12,998 bases of DNA, taken from Methanocorpusculum sp. GTDB taxonomy: Archaea > Halobacteriota > Methanomicrobia > Methanomicrobiales > Methanocorpusculaceae. A program made the translations under genes and the position numbers. Below the pieces are notes generated by a model, which saw only the letters and a program-made list of their open reading frames with translations, was not told the DNA's origin and did no database searches. Below, piece after piece: positions 5,691 through 12,754 of this stretch. Location of the stretch: NCBI GenBank assembly GCA_029987395.1, contig DALTVX010000065.1, positions 1 through 12,998 of the forward strand, written 5' to 3'. Position 1 is the stretch's first letter. Every line of letters begins with the position of its first letter.

Positions 5691-8399
5691 GTGACGACCC
5701 TTATACACCCCTGGAAAAAGGGGTATAAAGCCTATTTTTGTGATGACGCAAAGGCAGGAAAAATAAAGCATGTGGGCACTGTTGAACTCGAAGAGACCTC
5801 CAAAGGGATGCGTCCGTCTGAGTTTTTTGTCAGAAGACCCGGAACATCACACGCTGAAAAAACGCCTACAAAGGAGTTCATAACAGTTCTTCGTGCAAAC
5901 GGTCCGATCAAACTTACTCAGACCATGCCGGAGTTTCAGGATTTTCTGAGAAGCATGCAGTTGCCTTGGGAGACGACCACACTTTGCCGGACCTGCCTTT
6001 TCGATGATCGCATAACCCCTCTCACCGAACAAACCCGCATAAGATGCGGACAGGAGTTTGTCTGTCTTGACTGTGCGAAGCGAGAGCTCCGCCGTGAGCT
6101 TGGTCACATCAAGCATCTGGGTAAACGCACGCAGCTTCATATCGAAAATCTTCTGGAAGAGTATCGTGACCTGGATATGGTACTTGCAATTCTTCAGCCT
6201 GATTCAATTGATACGAAGAAAACAATGTTTGACCGACTCGAGGCACATGATCAGACACCGACTGAACGCATCGAGAATCTCCCTCTGCCACGAGAATTTG
6301 TAGAGGTGTGCGGTGTTGAGACACTCATGCCAGCTCAGCAGCGCGCGGTCGAGTCAGGTCTCTTATTTGGAAAAGATCTGCTTGTTGTTGCCGCAACTGC
6401 GAGTGGTAAGACCTTCATCGGAGAGATGGCCGGTCTTAAAAATTATATCGAAAAACGCGGCAGAATGTTATTTTTGGTCCCTCTCGTTGCTCTTGCAAAT
6501 CAGAAGTATGACCGTTTTTCTGAAAAATACAAGTCTATTACCCAGACTTCAATAATGACTGGCGTGTCTCGCGTTAATCTGCCGGAGACCCGTCCGGTCG
6601 GAAATCGCGGGGCAGGCGGCGGGATCGTTGTTGGTACCTACGAAGGTATGGACAATCTTCTCAGAAAAGGCATGCCTGTCAGCAACATTGGGACCGTTGT
6701 TATCGACGAGGTCCAGATGCTCGAAGACGCTGAGCGCGGTCACCGGCTAGACGGACTGATCGCCCGGCTCAAATACGTGGCACCCAAGGCTCAGTTCCTA
6801 TATCTTTCAGCAACCATCGGTTCCCCTAACCTTCTCGCAAAAAAACTGAACGCAGCGCTTGTATCGTATGCTGATCGTCCGGTAGCTCTGGAACGCCATC
6901 TGATATTTACCGAAAAAGATGCGAAGATCCCGTTCATAAAAAAATTAGTGTTTGAGGAGTTCAATAAGACCTCCTCGAAGGGGTTCAAAGGTCAGACGAT
7001 CGTTTTCACGAATGCTCGAAGTCGGTGTCACACTGTAGCCGAGGCAATAGGAGCAACAGCCGCCCCCTATCACGCCGGGCTCACATCTCAGGAACGCAGA
7101 TCTGTTGAACGACAGTTCGAGGATGGGAAACTTGCCTGTGTAGTTACCACCGCTGCACTGGCAGCTGGTGTTGATTTTCCCGCAAGTCAGGTGATCTTTG
7201 ACGCCTTGGCAATGGGTATAGACTGGTTGTCGGTCCAAGAGTTCCACCAGATGATGGGTCGTGCCGGCCGACCTGATTTCCATGATCTCGGTCGTGTAAT
7301 CGTTCTTGCCGAACCGGGGGTATCCTATTCGCGTGAAACAAAACTCACTGAGGAAGAGGTTGCTATCCAGCTCCTCAAAGGGGCTATGGAAGAGGTCTCT
7401 CCGGTATATGATATCGAGGAAACATCGGAGGAGTTTGCAGCAAATGCGATCACATGCCGTGGTCGCGAGGCTGATATCATCGCTGTTGGAAACAGTATGG
7501 TCGGTGTGGGGGACGATCCTCTTTCTGAACTTATCAAACATAAACTTGTCAGAAAATCCGGCAGTATCCTAGAACTTTCCCCCCTTGGAAAGATCATGTC
7601 CGAGCATTTTATCGGCATGGAGCGGCTTTTGGAGGTCGACAAACTGGTTCGTTTGATGGATGATCCGCTTGAAATAGTTGCCGAATTATCGTGCATGGAT
7701 GATGAGCGGGCGAAAGAGAAACGCCGGGTCGACCGTCGTTCGACAGAGAAAAAGGAAGCCGTATGGATTGGGGACAAAAAGTCTGCTGCCAAACCCTCTT
7801 CTGAACCTGCTTGGGTCGCGAAGAAGAAAGAGACACAAGCCGAGGAGAAGCACACCCATGATGACGAACGGCGGAAAAAGGCAGGGACCCGCAAGCTTAG
7901 GCGTGAAGAGGTCGAGGTCGAGGTGCCGAAAGCTCCCCGTCGAGCGAATAAGGAGATGGAGGAACGTGTCGAGCGAAAGAAGCGTGAGGCATCTCAATAT
8001 ATACCTCCGCCAAAGCGAAAACCGAGGGAAACCAACGCTGGGGATGAGATAAAGTCCAGACTAGGTTCCTCGTCACAAGATCCACTAAACATAATCGAGA
8101 CTGCTATCGATCAGCGGCGTGCCGGCAACTATGACGAAGCATTGGAGATCCTTGGGAATTGTGTTGCTGATAACCCCAAGGATAGTCGTGCACTGGTCGA
8201 ACTTGGAAAAGTGTATGATCTTCGCGGTGAGCGTGATATGGCGTATGCCTGTTATCAGAAGGCTGCAACAGCCAACACGCAAAATCGGGAGGCGATAGAC
8301 AGAATGAATGCCTTCCTTATCGGGATCACGGTCGACATCGATAATGAAACGCCAGATTCTAAAAAGGATTCAGCCTTTGTGAAAAAGAAAAAAGAGTAA
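5691..8399 (+). CDS. Ski2/Hel308-like SF2 helicase with zinc ribbon and C-terminal TPRs
   Basis: This large SF2 ATPase of 902 residues is probably an ATP-driven DNA or RNA helicase. Residues 1-95 are an uncharacterised N-terminal region. A Cys cluster (C99, C102, C119, C125, C128) looks like a zinc ribbon. The motor core spans about 205-545: Q/N-terminal segment MPAQQRAV (213-220), Walker A AATASGKT (234-241), motif II DEVQ (339-342), motif III SAT (373-375), motif V TTAALAAGVDFPA (486-498) and motif VI HQMMGRAGR (519-527). Residues about 550-660 are helical, like the Ski2-family winged-helix/ratchet region. Residues 670-795 are a highly charged Lys/Arg/Glu linker that is probably disordered. 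About 799-866 resembles two TPR repeats (NYDEALEILGNCVADNP; ALVELGKVYDLRGERDMAYA). The GTG start is supported by GGTGAC at 5677-5682, within the previous gene. It is not canonical Hel308, and the substrate is unknown; DUF5814-type archaeal helicases are a possible match from memory. Confidence 0.9.
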   Translation: MTTLIHPWKKGYKAYFCDDAKAGKIKHVGTVELEETSKGMRPSEFFVRRPGTSHAEKTPTKEFITVLRANGPIKLTQTMPEFQDFLRSMQLPWETTTLCRTCLFDDRITPLTEQTRIRCGQEFVCLDCAKRELRRELGHIKHLGKRTQLHIENLLEEYRDLDMVLAILQPDSIDTKKTMFDRLEAHDQTPTERIENLPLPREFVEVCGVETLMPAQQRAVESGLLFGKDLLVVAATASGKTFIGEMAGLKNYIEKRGRMLFLVPLVALANQKYDRFSEKYKSITQTSIMTGVSRVNLPETRPVGNRGAGGGIVVGTYEGMDNLLRKGMPVSNIGTVVIDEVQMLEDAERGHRLDGLIARLKYVAPKAQFLYLSATIGSPNLLAKKLNAALVSYADRPVALERHLIFTEKDAKIPFIKKLVFEEFNKTSSKGFKGQTIVFTNARSRCHTVAEAIGATAAPYHAGLTSQERRSVERQFEDGKLACVVTTAALAAGVDFPASQVIFDALAMGIDWLSVQEFHQMMGRAGRPDFHDLGRVIVLAEPGVSYSRETKLTEEEVAIQLLKGAMEEVSPVYDIEETSEEFAANAITCRGREADIIAVGNSMVGVGDDPLSELIKHKLVRKSGSILELSPLGKIMSEHFIGMERLLEVDKLVRLMDDPLEIVAELSCMDDERAKEKRRVDRRSTEKKEAVWIGDKKSAAKPSSEPAWVAKKKETQAEEKHTHDDERRKKAGTRKLRREEVEVEVPKAPRRANKEMEERVERKKREASQYIPPPKRKPRETNAGDEIKSRLGSSSQDPLNIIETAIDQRRAGNYDEALEILGNCVADNPKDSRALVELGKVYDLRGERDMAYACYQKAATANTQNREAIDRMNAFLIGITVDIDNETPDSKKDSAFVKKKKE

Positions 8400-8418
8400 A
8401 TATTTCCTCTATTTTTTC
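8380..8418. terminator. Convergent oligo-T signals between helicase and catalase
   Basis: The two genes converge with only 9 bases between stop codons. For the helicase, six T residues lie at 8412-8417 on the plus strand. For the catalase, T6 and T5 tracts lie on the minus strand at 8388-8393 and 8382-8386, inside the Lys-rich (AAA/AAG) end of the helicase gene. Each transcript would therefore terminate within its neighbour's coding end. Confidence 0.55.
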
Positions 8419-9914
8419 GTATACTCCATTCTCTCGGCATGGCTCATCCGGGAGATCGATACTACTTTTTTGATGTCAAGAGAGCAGGCTTTTGCCAATC
8501 TGGTGCCGTAATCCGGGTCTGCCAGATAGCAGTGGGCCGCATGCCGGTACTTGATGTTCTCCGTAACTGACGCTATATTTCGGGCTGTATTTTCGATGAG
8601 TACCTGTTTTTTATCTTCGGTTATCAGTCGATAGAGATCACCTGGTTGATAAAAACAGTTATCATTCACATCGTCTTTCTGCTCATATCTGTCCATATCG
8701 CCGGAAAGTACCAATGATGGGTCGCGGTATTCCTTCTGTTCTACCCATTCTCCATAACTATTTGGGACATATGTTTTTGCAGCGCCGTAGTTTCCGTCCA
8801 CTCGCATCTGGCCATCTCTATGATATGCATGGACATCTACCTTCGGACGATTGACTGGGATCAATGAATGATTCACTCCAAGCCGATATCTCTGTGCATC
8901 TCCATAAGAGAAGAGTCGCCCCTGCAGAAGTTTGTCCGGTGAAAGACCAACGCCTGGGACAATGCTTGCCGGATTGAATGCGGCCTGCTCAACATCAGCG
9001 AAGTAGTTCTCAGGATTTCTGTTGAGTTCAAGAACGCCCACCTCTATCAAAGGATATTCTTTGTGACTCCAGACCTTCGTGATATCGAATGGATTTTCTT
9101 TTCTGTTGCGTGCCTCCTCCTCTGTCATTATCTGGAAATACATCGTCCATTTCGGGAATTCTTTTCGCTCGATGGCTTCAAACAGATCCTTCTGATTACT
9201 TTCTCTGTCCATGCCTACGAGAATCTCGGCCTCCTGATCGGTGATGTTTTTGATCCCCTGCTGGGTTTTGAAATGATATTTTACCCAGACACGTTTCCCC
9301 TCTTTATTGATCAGACTGTAGGTGTGGCTTCCAAAACCGTGCATGTGCCGATAACTTGCCGGTATCCCGCGATCGGACATGACGATCGTGACTTGATGAA
9401 GAGCTTCGGGTAGCGAGGTCCAGAAATCCCAGTTGTTTTGTGCTGAACGCATGTTCGTTTTTGGGTCACGCTTAACGGCATGGTTCAGGTCGGGAAACTG
9501 CAGTGGATCCCTAAGGAAGAAAACTGGGGTATTGTTGCCTACCAGATCCCAGTTTCCCTCCTCGGTGTAAAATTTTATGGCAAATCCGCGGATATCACGT
9601 TCTGCGTCAGCTGCCCCGCGTTCTCCGGCAACCGTCGAAAAACGGACAAATGCGTCGGTTTTTTTGCCTTTTTCAAAGACCTTTGCTTTAGTGTATTTCT
9701 GCACATCACCTGACACCGTAAAGGTACCAAATGCGCCAGAACCTTTTGCATGCATTCGTCTTTCTGGAATAACTTCTCGGTCAAAATGAGCCAATTTTTC
9801 CAAGAACCACAGATCTTGAAGCATTAATGGTCCGCGAGGGCCGGCCGTGAGCGAGTTCATGTTATCCGGAACCGGAGCTCCGTTCTCATGAGTAAGAGCC
9901 TGTTTTTTGTCCAT
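8409..9914 (-). CDS. katA: Monofunctional haem catalase (KatA-type)
   Basis: This typical small-subunit haem catalase of 501 residues dismutates hydrogen peroxide to water and oxygen in the cytoplasm. The distal haem side has H55 (MHAKGSGAFGTF, 54-65), S93 in RFST and N128 in GNNTPVFFLRD. The proximal ligand is Y337 in RLFSYGDAQRYRLGVNHSLI (333-352). The N-terminal MDKKQALTHENGAPVPDN start and the length fit clade 3 enzymes found in many bacteria. No signal peptide or C-terminal flavodoxin-like domain is present, so it is not the large-subunit type. No Shine-Dalgarno sequence precedes the ATG (TTATCATG), so the message may be leaderless. Catalase occurs patchily among methanogens, and acquisition from bacteria is a reasonable inference; base composition does not obviously differ from its neighbours. 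Confidence 0.97.
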   Translation of the reverse strand: MDKKQALTHENGAPVPDNMNSLTAGPRGPLMLQDLWFLEKLAHFDREVIPERRMHAKGSGAFGTFTVSGDVQKYTKAKVFEKGKKTDAFVRFSTVAGERGAADAERDIRGFAIKFYTEEGNWDLVGNNTPVFFLRDPLQFPDLNHAVKRDPKTNMRSAQNNWDFWTSLPEALHQVTIVMSDRGIPASYRHMHGFGSHTYSLINKEGKRVWVKYHFKTQQGIKNITDQEAEILVGMDRESNQKDLFEAIERKEFPKWTMYFQIMTEEEARNRKENPFDITKVWSHKEYPLIEVGVLELNRNPENYFADVEQAAFNPASIVPGVGLSPDKLLQGRLFSYGDAQRYRLGVNHSLIPVNRPKVDVHAYHRDGQMRVDGNYGAAKTYVPNSYGEWVEQKEYRDPSLVLSGDMDRYEQKDDVNDNCFYQPGDLYRLITEDKKQVLIENTARNIASVTENIKYRHAAHCYLADPDYGTRLAKACSLDIKKVVSISRMSHAERMEYTKK

Positions 9915-9940
9915 GATAATGTAATAATCAGTTTCAGAGA

Positions 9941-9952
9941 TTAATAAATTTT
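9941..9952 (-). promoter_or_regulatory. Candidate catalase promoter (TATA) giving a near-leaderless mRNA
   Basis: The minus strand reads AAAATTTATTAA, centred about 30 bases upstream of the catalase ATG. With the normal archaeal TATA-to-start distance of about 25 bases, transcription would begin within a few bases of the ATG, which fits the lack of a ribosome-binding site. A second TATA-like element, CATATATTATC (10060-10050), could give a leader of about 110 bases instead. Confidence 0.4.
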
Positions 9953-10005
9953 CTAAGGTGGTAGAATTGAATGGTATTGTGTTTCAGATTTTTCTTAGAT
10001 GAAAT

Positions 10006-10065
10006 TGTCCCATTTGGGAGCGAGTTAAAAAAAGTGTTATGTCGTTTCCGATAATATATGGGACA
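10006..10065. repeat. Dispersed TCCCAT inverted repeats upstream of the catalase gene
   Basis: In the 181-base gap before the catalase, TGTCCCAT (10006-10013) is matched by its perfect inverse ATGGGACA (10058-10065). A second inverse half site, TGGGA (10015-10019), makes a local dyad TCCCA-TT-TGGGA at 10008-10019. Three related half sites upstream of a stress gene could be an operator or could be chance in a short region. The rest of the gap holds the T7 terminator and A/T-rich promoter-like DNA, with no gene. Confidence 0.35.
10027..10033 (-). terminator. T7 terminator of the pus10-to-methyltransferase operon
   Basis: Seven consecutive T residues on the minus strand (A7 on the plus strand) lie about 63 bases past the stop of the methyltransferase gene, the last gene of the operon, and upstream of the catalase promoter. 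No strong hairpin precedes them, as is normal for archaeal oligo-T termination. Confidence 0.5.
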
Positions 10066-10095
10066 TATTTTAGATTTTGAGCAGTTATGGATCGA

Positions 10096-10677
10096 TTAGG
10101 TCCCGCACAGAGAGCAGAGATCTCGCGAGATCCTTAGAACATAGAGGATCTCGCCATCCTCCTGCCGTTCTTCTGCCACTACAAAAGCAATCAAAGCCTC
10201 TTTGTGACAAAGTTTCAGCACTTCATCTATCTCGGTAAGCGAGGAGATGAGAAGGAGTATCCTCCCAAATGTTGAGAGGTGGGCAGATACTTCATGGATA
10301 AATCGTTCAATAACGTCCCGACCGGAAGGTCCGCCGTCAAGAGCATACTCAAGCCAGTCGTCCAATTTCTCTTTAGGGTCTGTTGGGAGATATGGAGCGT
10401 TGAATAGTATCAGATCGAACTCGCCACAAATCGGATCAAAGAGATCTCCTCTGACGACCTCAACACCATTCACTTCATGTGCATATTTTGCAGCGTGAGG
10501 ATTTATTTCGACGGCGAGGACCTGGGGTGTTAGATCAGTTATGGATTTAGCCACAGCCCCAGATCCAGTTCCGATCTCCAAAACCCGATCGTTCGGCTTC
10601 ACTTCGACGAGTGCAGCTTTTATGAGAAGATAGGTATCCTCCGATGGAAAATAGATCTGGCTTGTGTCGATATTCAT
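10096..10677 (-). CDS. HemK2/Mtq2-like N5-glutamine methyltransferase
   Basis: This 193-residue class I SAM-dependent methyltransferase has the compact HemK2/Mtq2 architecture, a Rossmann fold without the bacterial PrmC N-terminal domain. The N-terminus YFPSEDTYLL (9-18) is characteristic. Motif I is VLEIGTGSG (32-40), the acidic end of strand 2 is AVEINP (55-60), and GDLFDP (77-82) follows. The substrate-binding tetrapeptide, normally NPPY, reads NAPYLPT (93-99). The expected role is methylation of the GGQ glutamine of aRF1 with a Trm112-like partner; Lys methylation, as in human HEMK2, is an alternative. Its ATG overlaps the ksgA stop by one base (TAATG), and no independent ribosome-binding site is evident, so translation is probably coupled. 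It is the last gene of the operon. Confidence 0.88.
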   Translation of the reverse strand: MNIDTSQIYFPSEDTYLLIKAALVEVKPNDRVLEIGTGSGAVAKSITDLTPQVLAVEINPHAAKYAHEVNGVEVVRGDLFDPICGEFDLILFNAPYLPTDPKEKLDDWLEYALDGGPSGRDVIERFIHEVSAHLSTFGRILLLISSLTEIDEVLKLCHKEALIAFVVAEERQEDGEILYVLRISRDLCSLCGT

Positions 10678-11453
10678 TATATCAGGTTTGCTAGCTTGTT
10701 AGCAAGCTCAATGAAAGCCGGAATGGAAAGCTGTTCCGGGCGTTTAGCGAGAAGATCTTTTTCGAGGCTGTTGATGAGTGCTGACATTGTATCCTCTCCA
10801 TAGATGCTTTTCATTCCTTTGAGTCCGTTCTGAATAGTTTTTCTTCTATGGGAGAACAGTTCGCGAATAAGTATCGAGTGCACTTCACGATCCAGGATCT
10901 TGACCACCGGTTCATGCGGGATGATCTTGACCACAGCAGAATCAACCTCCGGCGGGGGTGAAAATGCTCGCGGCGGAAGTTTCAGGATGAGTTCAACATC
11001 TGCATATGTCTGAACCATTACGGAGAGCCTGCCGAATTCTTTGTCGCCCGGTGGTGATACCATCCTTTTTGCAAACTCCCACTGATACATCAGGACCGCA
11101 ACCTCGAATCCGATCTTGAGCAGTCGGAATGTGATCTTAGAAGAGATGGAATAGGGGAGATTTGAGATCACCAGATCAAAATCCGGAAGATCAACTTTGG
11201 ATGCATCGCCTCTTGTTATGGTGAGCTGGCCTGTAGAAAGTTCGTCCCCAAAACGTTTTTCGAGGTTTGGAAGAAGTGTTCCGTCAAGTTCCACCGCTCT
11301 GACGTTTGCTCCGCGTTCGAGAAGTGCGGCTGTCAGAACTCCACCGCCGGGTCCGACTTCAAGCACATTTTTTCCTTTGATGGGGACAGAATCAGCGATA
11401 AAATCTACTGCGTCCGTATCAATCAGAAAATGCTGATCCTTTGGCGCTTTCAT
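10677..11453 (-). CDS. ksgA: rRNA small-subunit adenine dimethyltransferase KsgA/Dim1
   Basis: The enzyme dimethylates two adjacent adenines in helix 45 at the 3' end of 16S rRNA and acts as a late 30S assembly checkpoint. The 258-residue protein starts KDQHFLIDTDAVDFIA (5-20), the family N-terminus. SAM-binding motif I is LEVGPGGGVLT (31-41), the acidic residue after strand 2 is in AVELD (53-57), GDA is at 82-84, and catalytic motif IV is NLPYSISS (98-105). FSPPPEVDSAVV (164-175) is the usual post-catalytic signature, and the helical C-terminal domain has SHRRKTIQNGLKG (201-213). It starts 9 bases after the DUF655 stop without a Shine-Dalgarno sequence, so it probably depends on coupling with the upstream gene. 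Confidence 0.96.
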   Translation of the reverse strand: MKAPKDQHFLIDTDAVDFIADSVPIKGKNVLEVGPGGGVLTAALLERGANVRAVELDGTLLPNLEKRFGDELSTGQLTITRGDASKVDLPDFDLVISNLPYSISSKITFRLLKIGFEVAVLMYQWEFAKRMVSPPGDKEFGRLSVMVQTYADVELILKLPPRAFSPPPEVDSAVVKIIPHEPVVKILDREVHSILIRELFSHRRKTIQNGLKGMKSIYGEDTMSALINSLEKDLLAKRPEQLSIPAFIELANKLANLI

Positions 11454-11462
11454 AAAAAGAGG

Positions 11463-12050
11463 TTATTTGGAGGTAAAGAGATGATATTTCTCTTCCGGAT
11501 TTTCAAGTTCAAGCATTATCCTCTCACGAATAAATTTCTCCGGTTTCTGGAGTGTTTTCACCCGGGCACGGATATCCTCGAAGCTTTCAAAAGGTTTTTT
11601 GGTTCTTTCCTCTAAGGTGTCGATAAGCGTTTTTTTGCCGAGGCCTGGGAGGAGATTTAACATATGCATCTTGAGACTGATCGGAACTGCTGTGTTGTAA
11701 AATTCCACGAACCGTTCTTCGGACACGGAAATGATCTTTTCGACCACCGGTTCAAGCTCGCCTTTTGCCGTAGGAGTGAGTCCATCATATGACAACCGGC
11801 GTTTCACCCGTTCGACATGCTTTCTCTCTTCTTCGCCGATGTAGACTTTGTCGTGCAGATTGATTGCAACGTCTTTTTTGGCGATGAGCTCGAGAAGTTT
11901 GAACTGGTCGGTACCTACTGCGAGAATAATTGATTCACGCTGATTCAAAGGACGTCTGTCGCTTGCATACCCCCATTGGAGATAGTCAAGCACTATAGCT
12001 TCGACTTCCTTCTTATCGGTCCTCTCAGTGTTTGGCGGCATTTCTACCAC
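11463..12050 (-). CDS. DUF655 family nucleic-acid-binding protein
   Basis: This archaeal protein of 195 residues belongs to the DUF655 (COG1491) family, predicted to bind RNA or DNA. VEAIVLDYLQWGYASDRRPL (16-35) and the following strands (IILAVGTDQFKLLELI; VYIGEE, 69-74) fit an OB-like N-terminal domain. Residues 131-165, NLLPGLGKKTLIDTLEERTK followed by PFESFEDI, form a helix-hairpin-helix. Its constant place beside ksgA and L21e/rpoF in archaea suggests a role linked to ribosome or RNA metabolism, but no activity is established to my knowledge. The GTG at 12050 follows the rpoF TGA without a gap. ATG at 12041 (residue 4) is an equally possible start, and neither has a strong ribosome-binding site. 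Confidence 0.88.
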   Translation of the reverse strand: MVEMPPNTERTDKKEVEAIVLDYLQWGYASDRRPLNQRESIILAVGTDQFKLLELIAKKDVAINLHDKVYIGEEERKHVERVKRRLSYDGLTPTAKGELEPVVEKIISVSEERFVEFYNTAVPISLKMHMLNLLPGLGKKTLIDTLEERTKKPFESFEDIRARVKTLQKPEKFIRERIMLELENPEEKYHLFTSK

Positions 12051-12419
12051 TCACTCGTACTTATGCAGAGTGTCAAGGATCCGGTCTAAGTCTTCAGGGA
12101 GAAGAGTAAACCGCTCTTTAGCATATATCGCCCGGATCTCATCACGGCTCTTTGGCATGATGTTAACCATCCTGCAGGCGATCTCCGGTTTTGTTTTATC
12201 CATGGATGCAAGGATACTAAGGAGTGACTTTGCCGTTTCAACACTACATTTATTGAGAATGTCTGCATGGTCAATACTCTTACGCAGTTCGTATGATATG
12301 CTTCTAGAGGGATCATCACCCATTTCTCCGCTGGAGCGCTTATCACGAATTGCAATAAGCTCTTCGCGCAGCTCGGGGAGGGTCATCATATCTTCACTGA
12401 TAACTTTCTTTACTTTCAT
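12051..12419 (-). CDS. rpoF: DNA-directed RNA polymerase subunit F (Rpo4/Rpb4)
   Basis: This 122-residue protein is the archaeal homologue of Rpb4, which pairs with Rpo7 to form the RNA polymerase stalk that aids promoter opening and contacts nascent RNA. The N-terminal part (MKVKKVISEDMMTLPELREE, then SISYELRKSIDHADILNKCS) carries the Rpo7-contacting strand and helices. The C-terminal half, around KPEIACRMVNIMPKSRDEI (77-95) and LPEDLDRILDTLHKY, is the HRDC-like helical domain. AGGAG at 12426-12430 lies 6 bases before the ATG. It sits between L21e (36 bases upstream) and DUF655 (no gap), the standard archaeal order. The upstream spacer is A/T-rich (CTTATTTTAATTAA), but too close for a leadered internal promoter. 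Confidence 0.94.
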   Translation of the reverse strand: MKVKKVISEDMMTLPELREELIAIRDKRSSGEMGDDPSRSISYELRKSIDHADILNKCSVETAKSLLSILASMDKTKPEIACRMVNIMPKSRDEIRAIYAKERFTLLPEDLDRILDTLHKYE

Positions 12420-12455
12420 GCGAGACTCCTGTTAATTAAAATAAGTATTTGGGGT

Positions 12456-12752
12456 TTAATTATATTTCTGCGCCGTGAGGTGCTGTGGTCGTGCAATGAC
12501 TGTTTTGGTTGCATTGCCGTCTTTGATCATAAGGAGCCAGGCTCTGCCTCTCTTACCAACGATCGTTCCGGTCTTACCGTGGAATCTGTGGTGGGGCTGT
12601 CCTTTCTGAACACTTGAGTCTAAGACGAGGTGAACTTTCTGTCCTTCTTCGAAGTGCTGAATGACCTTGGTGACGTTTGGCATACCACGGGTACGCAGAG
12701 TTTTCTGTAACTTATATCTTGTTCCTTTTTTAATTCCATTGTGCTTTGCCAT
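12456..12752 (-). CDS. rpl21e: 50S ribosomal protein L21e
   Basis: L21e is an archaeal/eukaryotic large-subunit protein near the central protuberance and 5S rRNA. The 98-residue sequence matches throughout: MAKHNGIKKGTRYKLQK at the start, RTRGMPNVTKVIQHFEEGQK (20-39), HHRFHGKTGTIVGKRGRAW (54-72) in the SH3-like barrel, and RPQHLTAQKYN at the end. GGAGATGAG, 5 bases before the ATG, overlaps the end of pus10, whose stop is 2 bases upstream. Confidence 0.97.
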   Translation of the reverse strand: MAKHNGIKKGTRYKLQKTLRTRGMPNVTKVIQHFEEGQKVHLVLDSSVQKGQPHHRFHGKTGTIVGKRGRAWLLMIKDGNATKTVIARPQHLTAQKYN

Positions 12753-12754
12753 GT

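Noticed and set aside
6945..7541. Long open frames opposite the helicase (also 7325-7894)
   Set aside because: They are antisense to a conserved helicase core, have Cys/Ser/Arg-rich compositions typical of complementary-strand reading, and show no ribosome-binding site or family motif.
12420..12455. Internal promoter before rpoF (CTTATTTTAATTAA)
   Set aside because: The element is so close to the ATG that the transcript would lack the strong AGGAG site, so co-transcription with L21e is more likely.
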